Shown here one piece after another: positions 30,155-39,200 of a DNA stretch of 59,887 bases. Position 1 is the first letter of the stretch. Each line of letters begins with the position of its first letter. The stretch spans positions 1 to 59,887 of the IMG/VR virus record IMGVR_UViG_3300042324_000823; one strand, given 5' to 3'. Under the pieces are notes generated by a model. It ran no database searches and was not told the DNA's origin. It saw nothing but the letters and a program-made list of their open reading frames with translations. This DNA is from a virus. Both the position numbers and the translations under genes were made by a program.

Positions 30155-31297
30155 ATGTCAGAAGAAATAATCAAAAACCAGCCAGGCGCTGAAGCAAATC
30201 TAGGAGGAGAAACTCCAGGTCTGTATCAGGGTCAAGGTGCTTTCGCATCAGGTGGTATTGGTGGAGTAGCAACACCAGGTGCAAGTACACTTGGAAATAT
30301 TCCAACAGCAACCCTTGGATCTACAAGCGGAGCAAACGCTGTTAACCCTAGTGGTTCAGCGGCTTCTGGAATTTTGCGCCCTGAGCAGGCACGTCGTTTT
30401 ATCGACTATGTTTGGGACGCAACAGTATTAGCAAAGGATGGCCGTCGTGTAACAATGAAGGCTAATTCTATGGAACTTGAGAAGGTAAACGTCGGTGAGC
30501 GTGTAATTCGTGCAGCAGCGCAAGCAATTGGTACATACACAAACACAGGTGCAACATTCTCTAAGGTCGAACTTACTACCAAGAAGATTCGTCTTGATTG
30601 GGAAGTAACAGCAGAATCATTGGAAGATGGTGTAGAAGGTGACGCTCTAGAAGATCACTTGGTACGCTTAATGACCAACGCATTCGCAAATGATATCGAA
30701 GATCTCGCTATCAATGGTGACGGAGCGACAGGCTCATTCTTGTCAATCATGGACGGATTTATCAATAAGGAAAAGACTGGAACAGGTGCTGGACAAGCAC
30801 ACGAGTCAGTTGTAACTGTAACAGATAACGCCTGGACACCTGAAGTTATGCAGGGAATCATCAATGCAATGCCACGTAAGTACCGTGCACTTAAGAACAA
30901 TCTTAAGTTCTACGCAGGTACAGATGTATTCGGAGGAATCGTTAAGAATAACGGTACCCTTGCAGATGCAGTTGCAGAAGCATTCACTGGCCGTATGCCA
31001 GGAAGCACACAGTCAAACCGTCAGAACTATCTAGATGGACTCGGACAGACATTCGGTGGAGCACGTACAACACGTGTTCTCGGAATTGAAGTTCAGGAAG
31101 TTCCTTACTACCCAGCAGGCTTTGTCGACTTGACATTCCCTGCAAACCGTGTATGGGGATTCCAGCGCGACATCGTTGTAAACCGTGAGTACGTAGCAAA
31201 GAAGGACACAATTGAGTACACAGTATTCGTCCGCTTTGGTATTCAGTGGGAAGAAGAGGATGCAATTGCATTCGCTGATTCTGCATCAGATTCATAA
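30155..31297 (+). CDS. Major capsid protein
   Basis: 380 residues from the ATG preceded by AGGAGG (an earlier in-frame ATG at 30128 lacks such a site). A Gly/Ala-rich N-terminal arm leads into the HK97-fold core: RRFIDYVWDATVLAKDGR, TKKIRLDWEVTAESLEDG and NAFANDIEDLAINGDG. YYPAGFVDLTFPANRVWGF and REYVAKKDTIEYTVFVRFG form the end of the fold. Codon use favours C-ending codons (ttc, cgt), more than neighbouring genes, consistent with high expression. A terminator follows. Confidence 0.9.
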   Translation: MSEEIIKNQPGAEANLGGETPGLYQGQGAFASGGIGGVATPGASTLGNIPTATLGSTSGANAVNPSGSAASGILRPEQARRFIDYVWDATVLAKDGRRVTMKANSMELEKVNVGERVIRAAAQAIGTYTNTGATFSKVELTTKKIRLDWEVTAESLEDGVEGDALEDHLVRLMTNAFANDIEDLAINGDGATGSFLSIMDGFINKEKTGTGAGQAHESVVTVTDNAWTPEVMQGIINAMPRKYRALKNNLKFYAGTDVFGGIVKNNGTLADAVAEAFTGRMPGSTQSNRQNYLDGLGQTFGGARTTRVLGIEVQEVPYYPAGFVDLTFPANRVWGFQRDIVVNREYVAKKDTIEYTVFVRFGIQWEEEDAIAFADSASDS

Positions 31298-31318
31298 TCT
31301 GTAATCAGTACCTTTAAT

Positions 31319-31350
31319 GGGGGGCGGGAGTTCACTCTCCTGTCCCCCTT
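31319..31350 (+). terminator. Terminator after the major capsid gene
   Basis: GGGGG-C-GGGAG pairs with CTCCT-GT-CCCCC around a 6-nt loop (one mismatch and one wobble), then CTTAATACTTT. The T-run is weak, so it may only reduce read-through from capsid into the connectors. Confidence 0.6.
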
Positions 31351-31360
31351 AATACTTTAA

Positions 31361-31369
31361 TGATATAAT
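31361..31369 (+). promoter_or_regulatory. Extended -10 promoter, leadered
   Basis: TGA-TATAAT is followed by a 7-nt spacer, then AGGAGG and the ATG at 31388. It restarts transcription just past the capsid terminator. Confidence 0.7.
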
Positions 31370-31387
31370 ACAAACAAGGAGGATACA

Positions 31388-31804
31388 ATGGAAAATAATA
31401 ATTATAACAATCCGTTTTCAGCAGAAAATGCAGAAGAGCATGACTATGTCGAAGCACCAGTAGTAGAAGTTGCAGTAGAGCCTACAGTAGAACCTGTAGT
31501 TGAAGCAGTAGTTGAAGCAGTGGTAGAAGCACCAGCAGTAGTTGAGCCAGTTCAAGCACTAGGCTTTACAGAGACAGGTGCTATTGGATCAATGGCAGCA
31601 GACGGCGCAAGTAAAACAATTAACACAGATGTAAACCTTTCAGGAAAGGTGGCGCTTCACTCAACAAAGAGCGTTCACTGGCAAGAAGTTGGAACTCTTA
31701 GCAGAGGATATAATATCGTAACACAAAAGCAAGCAGACAAGTGGCTAACTAGATCACATGTTAGAGTTGCTACACCAGAAGAAATCCAGAAGGCTTTCGG
31801 ATAA
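31388..31804 (+). CDS. Acidic head-associated protein with Val/Glu/Pro repeats
   Basis: 138 residues. After MENNNYNNPFSAENAEEHD comes a low-complexity VEP/VVEA repeat (about 22-56), then a globular end (SGKVALHSTKSVHWQEVG, ADKWLTRSHVRVATPEEI). The C-terminal part is the kind seen in head-decoration or head-tail proteins that follow capsid genes, but I cannot name it. It has its own promoter and a strong ribosome site, so high expression is likely. Confidence 0.6.
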   Translation: MENNNYNNPFSAENAEEHDYVEAPVVEVAVEPTVEPVVEAVVEAVVEAPAVVEPVQALGFTETGAIGSMAADGASKTINTDVNLSGKVALHSTKSVHWQEVGTLSRGYNIVTQKQADKWLTRSHVRVATPEEIQKAFG

Positions 31805-31810
31805 TTAAAG

Positions 31811-32707
31811 ATGGAGATATTGAGAGTTTCGCCGTATTCAGATATACCTGTTAATTTTGTAGTTCCTGCGGGAATAACATCATCAACTATAACTGTTAAT
31901 ATAACTGATATGGCGGATCTCTCAGTATCAACATTAACATTTTTAAATAAGGTATCAGGAAACAATCTCAGCATATCTTTACCAGGTAAATATGATTCAT
32001 CTTATAGGGTTGAGATTGTTAAAAATCTTGGGGCAGTTGGAGAAGCAATTCTTCAAGATGAGACTTATGAAGTTGTAAGACCATACGTTGACCCATTAAC
32101 AAAAGCAAGCACTGCATCAGACATATCAAAATACTCTGTAAATGAAGAAATTGCAAGAGCGGTAATAGATTCTGTAATTCCAGAAGGATTTTATTATAAG
32201 AAAAAAGTTTTACACTTTGAAGGAACTGGAGCAGATTATCTTCCAGTTTGGGATGATGTTAAAAAAGTTTTGACGGTATATGAAAACAATAAATTAGTAG
32301 AAGATAGAGAATACGAAGTCTCGTCAGACAAGACAGCAATTATTGAAAAGTCAACAGACAACATTAATAGAGCAGAATCAGCACCACTAGTTTTGCCTGC
32401 AGCAGCATCTGACTCCCTAGATCCTCAGTTTATCTATAGAGGGTTTGGAAGAGGTTGGGATTATCTAGTAACTGTTGAGCATGGATATACTGCAGTTCCA
32501 TCAGACATTGTTAGAGCAACAGAAATGCTTGTTCACGATATAGAGTGTGGCAAATTAGATTATTACAAGAGATTTATTTCTTCTTACAATACAGATCAAT
32601 TTAGAATTCAATTTGACAAGGGTCTTTTCGAAGGAACGGGAAATATAATTGTAGACAAGATACTTTCAAAGTATGCTAAGTCTATTACAAAACTTGGGGT
32701 GTTATAA
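31811..32707 (+). CDS. Putative head-tail connector / adaptor
   Basis: 298 residues. The first ~100 form a beta-rich Ig-like start (VVPAGITSSTITVNITDM). The last ~100 (YLVTVEHGYTAVPSDIVRATEMLVHDI, CGKLDYYKRFISSYNTDQF) are helical and match the pattern of gp6/gp15-type adaptor proteins bound to the portal. Order after capsid supports this. Stop overlaps the next start as TAATG. Confidence 0.65.
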   Translation: MEILRVSPYSDIPVNFVVPAGITSSTITVNITDMADLSVSTLTFLNKVSGNNLSISLPGKYDSSYRVEIVKNLGAVGEAILQDETYEVVRPYVDPLTKASTASDISKYSVNEEIARAVIDSVIPEGFYYKKKVLHFEGTGADYLPVWDDVKKVLTVYENNKLVEDREYEVSSDKTAIIEKSTDNINRAESAPLVLPAAASDSLDPQFIYRGFGRGWDYLVTVEHGYTAVPSDIVRATEMLVHDIECGKLDYYKRFISSYNTDQFRIQFDKGLFEGTGNIIVDKILSKYAKSITKLGVL

Positions 32708-33156
32708 TGACAGTTTGCGAAACCCCAGACTTTATGTTTCCAATGCAAGCATCTGTTTATCATCCAATAATTAAGCAGGGTGATTTTGGAGCAATAAAAA
32801 AGCAATGGGTTCTTGATAGAGTCTTTGCTTGCAGTTTTTCTTCTGGAGGTTCAGCATTTAAAGAAGAAGTAAAGCCAAATGTAAACATAACACAAAACTC
32901 GATATTGGTTGGAAGAGTAAAATCTGACATAAGAATTTCTTTGCTAGATAGCAAAAACGCATTAACAAACATATTGATTACAGATATTAAAGACCAAGAA
33001 GGAAACTTAATATATATGGAAACATCAGGACCTAGGTCTGGCAAAGGAACACTTTTTGAACTAGCAACCTATGAACCATTTACAGGGCCATTTGGAAATA
33101 TTGAATCTTATAAAGTAGTAATAAGAAGATCAGAAAATCAATCAGGTGATGTATGA
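32707..33156 (+). CDS. Putative head-tail stopper
   Basis: 149 residues, with the features of a small beta-barrel connector: KKQWVLDRVFACSF, NILITDIKDQEGNLIY and GTLFELATYEPFTGPFGN. In this module position siphophages encode the gpFII/gp16-type stopper that closes the head after packaging. The family is assigned by order, not by a clear motif. Overlaps the next gene by 4 bp. Confidence 0.6.
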   Translation: MTVCETPDFMFPMQASVYHPIIKQGDFGAIKKQWVLDRVFACSFSSGGSAFKEEVKPNVNITQNSILVGRVKSDIRISLLDSKNALTNILITDIKDQEGNLIYMETSGPRSGKGTLFELATYEPFTGPFGNIESYKVVIRRSENQSGDV

Positions 33157-33827
33157 TAACAACATTTAATTCAAAACAATTTAAAAAAGATATGAACAAT
33201 ATTGTTAATTATTCTGTAGGATTTTTAGAGGGTATCCAAAGAGGAAAGACTGTATTCCTAAAAACTCTAGGAATGGAAACAGTAGAAATAATGAAAGAGT
33301 TTATAGACTCAAACGCAAAAGTTAATCCACAAATGCTTCATCATGTTTACGAATGGACTATGACTGGAAGCCCAGAAGCAAGACTATACGATATTTCATA
33401 CACAACAAGCAATCTAGGACTATCTTTTAGATCATCTTTTAGTCAGTCTAAATCTATTAAAGATGGATCACGTACACCGTTCTACGATAAAGCAAGAATC
33501 ATGGAAGAAGGAATTCCAGTTACAATTAGACCAAGAGTCGCACAGGTATTAGCGTTTGATGATAACGGAGAAACAGTGTTTACAAGAGGTCCTGTTGAAA
33601 TTTTAAACCCTGGAGGAACAGAAGTAGAAGGCGGTTTCGAAAAAGTCTTTGACATGTTTTTTAATAAGTATTTCTCACAAGCGTTTTTAAGAACAAGTGG
33701 AGTTGCAAGGTATCTTGAAAATCCAAAAGTATATAAAAAAGATATGCCAGCAGGAAAAAGAATTGGCAAGTCTAAAGGCCTATCAACTGGATATCGCTGG
33801 ATTGCTAACGCAGGAGTGGGTGTATAA
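33153..33827 (+). CDS. Putative HK97 gp10-like tail completion protein
   Basis: 224 residues starting ITTFNSKQFKKDMNNIVNYS, a long N-terminal helix followed by 'FLKTLGMETVEIMKEFIDSNA', the usual layout of gp10-like neck/tail proteins. The C-terminus is basic (GKSKGLSTGYRWIANAG). It sits between the stopper-like and terminator-like genes, as in other siphophages. Stop and next ATG overlap (TAATG). Confidence 0.6.
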   Translation: MITTFNSKQFKKDMNNIVNYSVGFLEGIQRGKTVFLKTLGMETVEIMKEFIDSNAKVNPQMLHHVYEWTMTGSPEARLYDISYTTSNLGLSFRSSFSQSKSIKDGSRTPFYDKARIMEEGIPVTIRPRVAQVLAFDDNGETVFTRGPVEILNPGGTEVEGGFEKVFDMFFNKYFSQAFLRTSGVARYLENPKVYKKDMPAGKRIGKSKGLSTGYRWIANAGVGV

Positions 33828-34336
33828 TGTCTGCATTAATTCATCATCCACCTACAATTATTAACGCCTATCTAGCAGAAAAAATAAATCCTGGGTTTAG
33901 TGGTCAAGGAACAACATATTTTTTCCCAACTCTTCCAACAGAAATTGATGCACTAACTGAAACATTTCCACAAAGCAATGGGGTATTTGGGGTATACGAC
34001 AGAATGTTTAAGATGAGAAGAACCCCATTCCCATACATTAAATGTGAGCAACTTCTATACTATTTTTATTCAGTAGGTGATGACGCACAAAAGAATATGG
34101 TCATAACCCAGCAGCAGGTAAGTGACCTTCTGGATAATGGAGATGACTCAGCAAAAGATTTAAATGAATGGGCAGCAGAAAATCCTACATCCTGGAACCT
34201 AGAATCCAAGCCAATGTTCTTCCATAACTTTAAGATCTACCAACTAGAAGAAACCAGAGATATAGTTGACTTTGGAACAGCCCGTACCTATGCGGGGAAT
34301 AAAATCATCATAGACTATGATTGGCATGCTAATTAA
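33827..34336 (+). CDS. Putative tail terminator
   Basis: 169 residues. Position directly before the tail tube gene and size are those of tail terminator proteins (gpU-type) that cap the growing tail. PFPYIKCEQLLYYFYSVGDD and LEETRDIVDFGTARTYAGNK with a final IIIDYDWHAN fit a mixed alpha/beta fold of that type. Sequence support is weak; the call rests on order. Confidence 0.55.
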   Translation: MSALIHHPPTIINAYLAEKINPGFSGQGTTYFFPTLPTEIDALTETFPQSNGVFGVYDRMFKMRRTPFPYIKCEQLLYYFYSVGDDAQKNMVITQQQVSDLLDNGDDSAKDLNEWAAENPTSWNLESKPMFFHNFKIYQLEETRDIVDFGTARTYAGNKIIIDYDWHAN

Positions 34337-34354
34337 TTTATAATAAAGAGGTAG

Positions 34355-34360
34355 TATAAT
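34355..34360 (+). promoter_or_regulatory. TATAAT box before the tail tube gene
   Basis: TATAAT without TGn, 48 bp before the ATG at 34409. The leader carries GAAAGAGGTGAAA as ribosome site. Spacing and the expected high demand for tail tube suggest a promoter. Confidence 0.45.
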
Positions 34361-34408
34361 TAGCATGAGGAAACAACCCCCTTCCAATAAAATGAAAGAG
34401 GTGAAAAT

Positions 34409-35068
34409 ATGGCATACAGCCGTGGTTCAAGTAGTAACATCATCGTAGGTGCAGCAGCACTATTTACGCATGATTCAGGCCCAATCGGATATGTAGACGC
34501 AACAGGAGCGATCACTGATACACAAGCAAGCACTGATCTTCCAGCACTTACAGCATCCACAACATCCTATAAGGAAACTTTGTCACTTGACGAAGATTAC
34601 ACAAATATAGGATACACATCAAATGGTTTGGAACTCGCATTCCAGCCAGACTTTGGTGATGTAGCAGTAGATCAACTTCTCGACGTTGCTCGTTTATTCA
34701 AGCAGGGTATGACAGTTAATCTAAATACATCTTTTGCAGAAGCAACACTAGAAAATCTTCTAGTAGCAATTGCATCAAATGAGGAAATCGCAACAGCATC
34801 CAACCTATCGACACTAAGAATGTCAGCAGGAGATATTGGTGACGTTCCACTAGAGCGTGGTATTGTAGCAGTAGGACCAGGATCTGGTTCAGCAGCGATC
34901 AACAAGGAAAGAATCTATGTAGCATACCGTGCACTATCAATTGAGAATGTGACAGTATCTGCAAAGCGTGACGAGGCTTCAATGTTTGAAGTTTCATTCC
35001 GTCTTCTTCCAAACGACAATGCGTCATACGGTAAGATCGTAGACCGCACACTAGCAACAGCAGTATAA
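34409..35068 (+). CDS. Major tail tube protein
   Basis: 219 residues, with AGAGGTGA before the ATG. The body (YKETLSLDEDYTNIGYTSNG, LELAFQPDFGDVAVDQLLDV) and the closing ASMFEVSFRLLPNDNASYG have the beta-sandwich look of siphophage tube proteins, and the gene lies right before the tail chaperones and tape measure, as expected. Hexameric rings stack to the length set by the tape measure. Followed by a strong terminator, so it is transcribed as its own unit. Codons are C-rich as in the capsid gene. Confidence 0.8.
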   Translation: MAYSRGSSSNIIVGAAALFTHDSGPIGYVDATGAITDTQASTDLPALTASTTSYKETLSLDEDYTNIGYTSNGLELAFQPDFGDVAVDQLLDVARLFKQGMTVNLNTSFAEATLENLLVAIASNEEIATASNLSTLRMSAGDIGDVPLERGIVAVGPGSGSAAINKERIYVAYRALSIENVTVSAKRDEASMFEVSFRLLPNDNASYGKIVDRTLATAV

Positions 35069-35087
35069 TACAACTTAATATATGAGA

Positions 35088-35120
35088 GGCTCAATCCTTC
35101 GGGGTTGGGCCTTTCTGTTT
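35088..35120 (+). terminator. Rho-independent terminator after the tail tube gene
   Basis: GGCTCAATCC and GGGTTGGGCC form a 10-bp stem (two G-T wobbles) closed by a TTCG tetraloop, followed by TTTCTGTTT. Confidence 0.9.
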
Positions 35121-35128
35121 GGTATACT
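35120..35128 (+). promoter_or_regulatory. Extended -10 promoter, leaderless
   Basis: TGG-TATACT begins in the T-run of the terminator and ends 6 nt before the ATG at 35135. It decides the start: the TTG further upstream in the same frame would lie before transcription begins. Confidence 0.75.
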
Positions 35129-35134
35129 TATATA

Positions 35135-35815
35135 ATGGCAACAAAAATATATGAAACAAAAAAAATATCACTAGTAGATGATAGAGTTATTATTGCTGCC
35201 CCATTAAAAATAAAATACTTAAGAGAATTTTTAGAAACCTTTGAAAAAATTAAAGAAGCAAAAAGTGATGATGAATCAATATCTATTTTGGCTCAATGCG
35301 CTCTTATTGCAATGCAACAATATTGCCCATCAATTAAAACTATTGAAGATTTAGAAGACAGCCTAGACTTACCAACTATCTATGATGTTATTGATGTTGC
35401 AGCGGGAATCAAAATTAATGAGAAGTCAGAAGACACTGTTAAAAATCAGGCAGTTGACAGTGGATCAACATGGGAAACCTTAGACTTGGCAAAACTAGAG
35501 TCAGAGGTTTTTTTGATCGGTATATGGAAAGACTATGATCAGTTAGAATCATCAATGTCTATGCAAGAACTAACAGCCACACTAAAGATAAAAAGAGAAT
35601 TAGACTACAGTGATAAAAAGTTTGCTGCAGCAATGCAAGGTGTAGATTTAGATAAAAATTCTGGTAGCGGTAATGAATGGGAAGACATGAAGGCTAGAGT
35701 ATTTAGCAAGGGTGCAACAGGAAATGGAAATGATATTCTGGCCCTACAAGGAGTAAATGCTGAAAGAGCAGGGTTTGGCATTGGCATGGGTATTGATTAT
35801 GAGGTTTCCGAATAG
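35135..35815 (+). CDS. Tail assembly chaperone, long form
   Basis: 226 residues. The first ~100 (KIKYLREFLETFEKIKEA, LDLPTIYDVIDVAAGIKI) are paralogous to the whole of the next gene (ISLLRPFMKKFEDIAKVA, LDLPTVYKIVEEASGIKL). The extra ~110 residues (SMSMQELTATLKIKRELDYSD and a Gly/Asn-rich tail) correspond to the T part of a G-T fusion. In most siphophages the long form arises by ribosomal frameshift from the short gene; here it is an ordinary uninterrupted gene. It keeps the tape measure unfolded until the tail tube forms around it. Confidence 0.75.
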   Translation: MATKIYETKKISLVDDRVIIAAPLKIKYLREFLETFEKIKEAKSDDESISILAQCALIAMQQYCPSIKTIEDLEDSLDLPTIYDVIDVAAGIKINEKSEDTVKNQAVDSGSTWETLDLAKLESEVFLIGIWKDYDQLESSMSMQELTATLKIKRELDYSDKKFAAAMQGVDLDKNSGSGNEWEDMKARVFSKGATGNGNDILALQGVNAERAGFGIGMGIDYEVSE

Positions 35816-35835
35816 CCAGAAATAAGCCTGCGCTA

Positions 35836-35844
35836 TGGTATAAT
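35836..35844 (+). promoter_or_regulatory. Extended -10 promoter, leadered
   Basis: TGG-TATAAT 26 nt before the ATG at 35871, with AAGGAGG as the ribosome site. Confidence 0.7.
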
Positions 35845-35870
35845 TAACTAAACCTTATAAGGAGGAATAA

Positions 35871-36194
35871 ATGGCAATCGCCACTGAAGAAAAGACAGTA
35901 ACTCTGATCGATGGAACAAAGATCAAGGTAAGACCACTTAAGATTTCTCTACTTCGTCCGTTTATGAAGAAGTTTGAAGACATTGCAAAGGTCGCAGAAG
36001 ATAACGAAAAGTCTATGGATTTGTTAATGGACTGTGTTCAAATCGCAATGAAACAATACAAGCCAGAATTGGCAGAAGACAAGGAAGCCCTAGAAGAAAA
36101 TCTAGATCTTCCAACAGTATACAAGATTGTCGAAGAGGCATCAGGAATTAAACTTTCTGACGCATCACTACTTGGCAACCTTGCAAATAACTAA
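35871..36194 (+). CDS. Tail assembly chaperone, short form
   Basis: 107 residues, the G-like paralogue of the preceding gene: TLIDGTKIKVRPLKISLLRP, ALEENLDLPTVYKIVEEASG. It ends shortly after the shared domain, as a G protein would. It has its own promoter and a strong AAGGAGG site, whereas the long form is leaderless, so more short than long form is expected, matching the G:G-T ratio set by frameshifting in other phages. Confidence 0.75.
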   Translation: MAIATEEKTVTLIDGTKIKVRPLKISLLRPFMKKFEDIAKVAEDNEKSMDLLMDCVQIAMKQYKPELAEDKEALEENLDLPTVYKIVEEASGIKLSDASLLGNLANN

Positions 36195-36212
36195 ATAAAG
36201 AGGTGTTAATGG

Positions 36213-39200
36213 ATGGCTGATGTAGAATCCAATATTCATGTAAATATTGATACGTCTGATGCTTTAGCAAGTCTAAAACTTCTACAACGTCAAATATCAG
36301 CCTTCCATACACAAATGGCAAAGTCTGGTACCGCAGCCTCAGCGGTAGCAGCAAATCAAGCACAGAACTTGATGAACAGCATAAATGCTACTGGAAAATT
36401 CCAAGCATCTATGCGAACAGTAACATCAAGTACAGAGTCTTTTACTAATGCTTTAGAAAGAAACAAGTTAACATCTAGAGAATATTTTAGATATACTGGA
36501 GCAGCAACAAAAACTTTTGGAAGACTGTTTAGATCTGAATTTGAAACATTAAATAAAGTTGCACGAGAGCGTGTAAAAGATATACAGACCCAGTATGTAA
36601 AAATGGGCAGAGGTGCCAATGGAGCACTACAAGCAATTGCGGTAAGACCTCTAACGCTTGATATGAAAAATCTGGGCACACAAACAGCCATTGCTGCACA
36701 GAGACAACAACTACTTAATCAATTATTAAGACAAGGATCAACCAATCTCCTAAACTTTGGTAAGAATACTCAGTGGGCAGGACGTCAGTTAATGGTTGGT
36801 TTTACTGTTCCACTTGCAATGCTTGGTACAGTTGCTTCAAAAACATTCATGAAACTTGAAGAGCAGGCAATTAGATTTAAGCGTGTGTATGGAGAAATGT
36901 TTACAACACAAGCAGAAACTGATGCAATGGTTAAGCAAATTCAAAAACTTGCAACAGAATATACTAAGTATGGCGTTGCAATAGAAGACACAATGAAAAT
37001 GGCTGCAGATGCTGCAGCAATGGGCAAGATGGGTGCAGAATTAGTTGCACAAGTTGTACAGGCAACAAGGCTTGCAGTTCTTGGCGGAGTAGAACAAACG
37101 CAGGCATTAGAGACAACAATTTCTGTAACTAACGCTTTTGGCGTTGCAGCAGAAGATCTTGCAAACAAAATTGATTTCCTTAACGCAGTTGAAAACCAAA
37201 CTGTAGTATCTATTGAAGATTTAACAATAGCAATTCCAAAGGCTGGACCAGTTGTTAAGCAACTTGGTGGAAACGTTGAAGACTTAGCATTTTTCCTTAC
37301 AGCAATGAAAGAAGGTGGAATCAATGCATCCGAAGGCGCTAACGCACTTAAGTCTGGTCTTGCATCATTAATTAATCCATCAACAAAGGCAAGCAAGTTT
37401 CTTGGAGAACTTGGCGTAAATATTAAAGGAATTGTTGAAGCCAACCAAGGAGACATTAAAGCAACTGTTGTTGGGTTCGCACAAGCACTTGATACTCTTG
37501 ACCCACTTAACCGTGCTCGTGCTATTGAACAACTATTTGGTAAGTTCCAGTTTTCAAGACTTTCCACACTGTTTCAAAACGTAACAACCCAGGGTACACA
37601 AGCACAGAGAGTCTTATCATTAACAAAAGCAACTACAGAAGAACTTGCAATCTTGTCACAACGAGAATTGGATAAAATTCAGAATACAACAACATACAAA
37701 TTTAAAAAATCAATGGAAGATTTAAAATTGGCTATTGCTCCAGTAGGAGAACAATTCTTAAAAGCATTAACCCCTATTGTTGAGTTTGTTGGGAAAATTC
37801 TTGACAAGTTTAATAACTTAGGAGATGGTACTAAAAAATTCTTAACTATTCTTACAGTTGCTCTTGCTGGTGTTGGACCAGTTCTTTTAATGGGATTTGG
37901 TTTGATTGCAAACGCTGTTGCTAATATAATTAAAATGTTTGCAGGATTAAAATCTATGTACAACAGAACGGGTCAATCAAGTCAAATATTAGGAGAGCAG
38001 ACAAACTATTTAACTAAAGAACAGTTAGAGGCATCAGCAGTTGCAGCATCACTTGATCAAGTTCATCAAAGATTAAGACAAACCTTTACTTCTGAAACAG
38101 CAGCAGTTAACATGTTGGCAAATGCATACAGAAGAGCCATTGCAGCACAAATAGGATTTACGGGTCCCAGTGCTGGAAAGCGCTTGCCTACACCTAAAAA
38201 ATATGGTAAAGGAACAACAAGCGTTCCAGGAACTGGAAATAAAGATAGCGTAAACGCAGACCTAACTCCTGGTGAAGCAGTAATCCCTCAACAATCAGCA
38301 CAGGATCCAGCAAATAGACCAGCCATTGCACACATGGTTGCAGGCGGAAGAGTTCAAGGATTAGCATTTGCTCCTGAAGTAGCAGCAACAACAGATGCTA
38401 AATCAGTTGCAATTAATGAAACACACGTAGGCGGACGCAGCGAGCCAAGACTAATATCAGACATTATTAAGAGCAATCCTAATATGTCTCCCGATCAAAA
38501 GTTAAAACTTATAACTATGGAACAGGTTCTAATATCACAAGGTTTGCCACCAGTAACAACAACAAAGCACAGTCTTATGTTCAACTTCCCTGAGTGGATG
38601 AATAAAGCAATGCCTAGCCTAACTGGTGGAGTACCTAAGCAACAGTTTATAGATGAATGGATTAAGGGTGGAGCAGGCAAATGGTCTCCATCTGGAATGT
38701 CTGCAGTACAGGCACAAGCGCTAGATAATGCATTCTTAAAGTCAATTCAAGAATCTAAAAGCCCATTTATAAATGATTCAATAGTTGACAATTTATATAA
38801 GAAAGAAATTCCAAAAATAATAAGTCCAAACGACCCAGGCTATGTAAAATCTCAAGGACTGTATGCAACAGACTATAGATTTAATATGGGTAAGGGATTA
38901 GGAACTACACCTGATGAAAGTAGAAAAATTCTTGATGAGGCAAAAAGACAAGGTTTAATCTTAGACTACAGCATTGATGAAAGAGTTAATAGTAAAAAAA
39001 GAGTAGTAACTGGATCATCAACTATAACTCTTCCAGCAGGCACATACCATGGAGTTCAAGTTCCAGAAGGAACCGTAGTTAATATGAACAGACTTGGAGC
39101 AGGAACAACCCCTGTAATTTCTCAAGGCACAAAGGCAGCAAAGAAAGCAAAGGTTGCAGCACCGCCATCAGCCCCACAATTGCTTGATCTTGAAAAAGCA

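Noticed and set aside
32703-32708. TATAAT at 32703 and similar TATAATG near 33825 and 45698 as promoters
   Set aside because: They arise from a gene ending in a codon with TA followed by TAATG coupling; there is no TGn and the ATG falls within the box.
34365-34448. 27-codon ORF just downstream of the TATAAT at 34355
   Set aside because: It runs out of frame into the tail tube gene, lies only 4 nt from the box and has no conserved composition; the ribosome site belongs to 34409.
35105-35134. TTG start for the long chaperone at 35105
   Set aside because: The TTG lies inside the terminator stem and before the promoter; the ATG at 35135 is the leaderless start.
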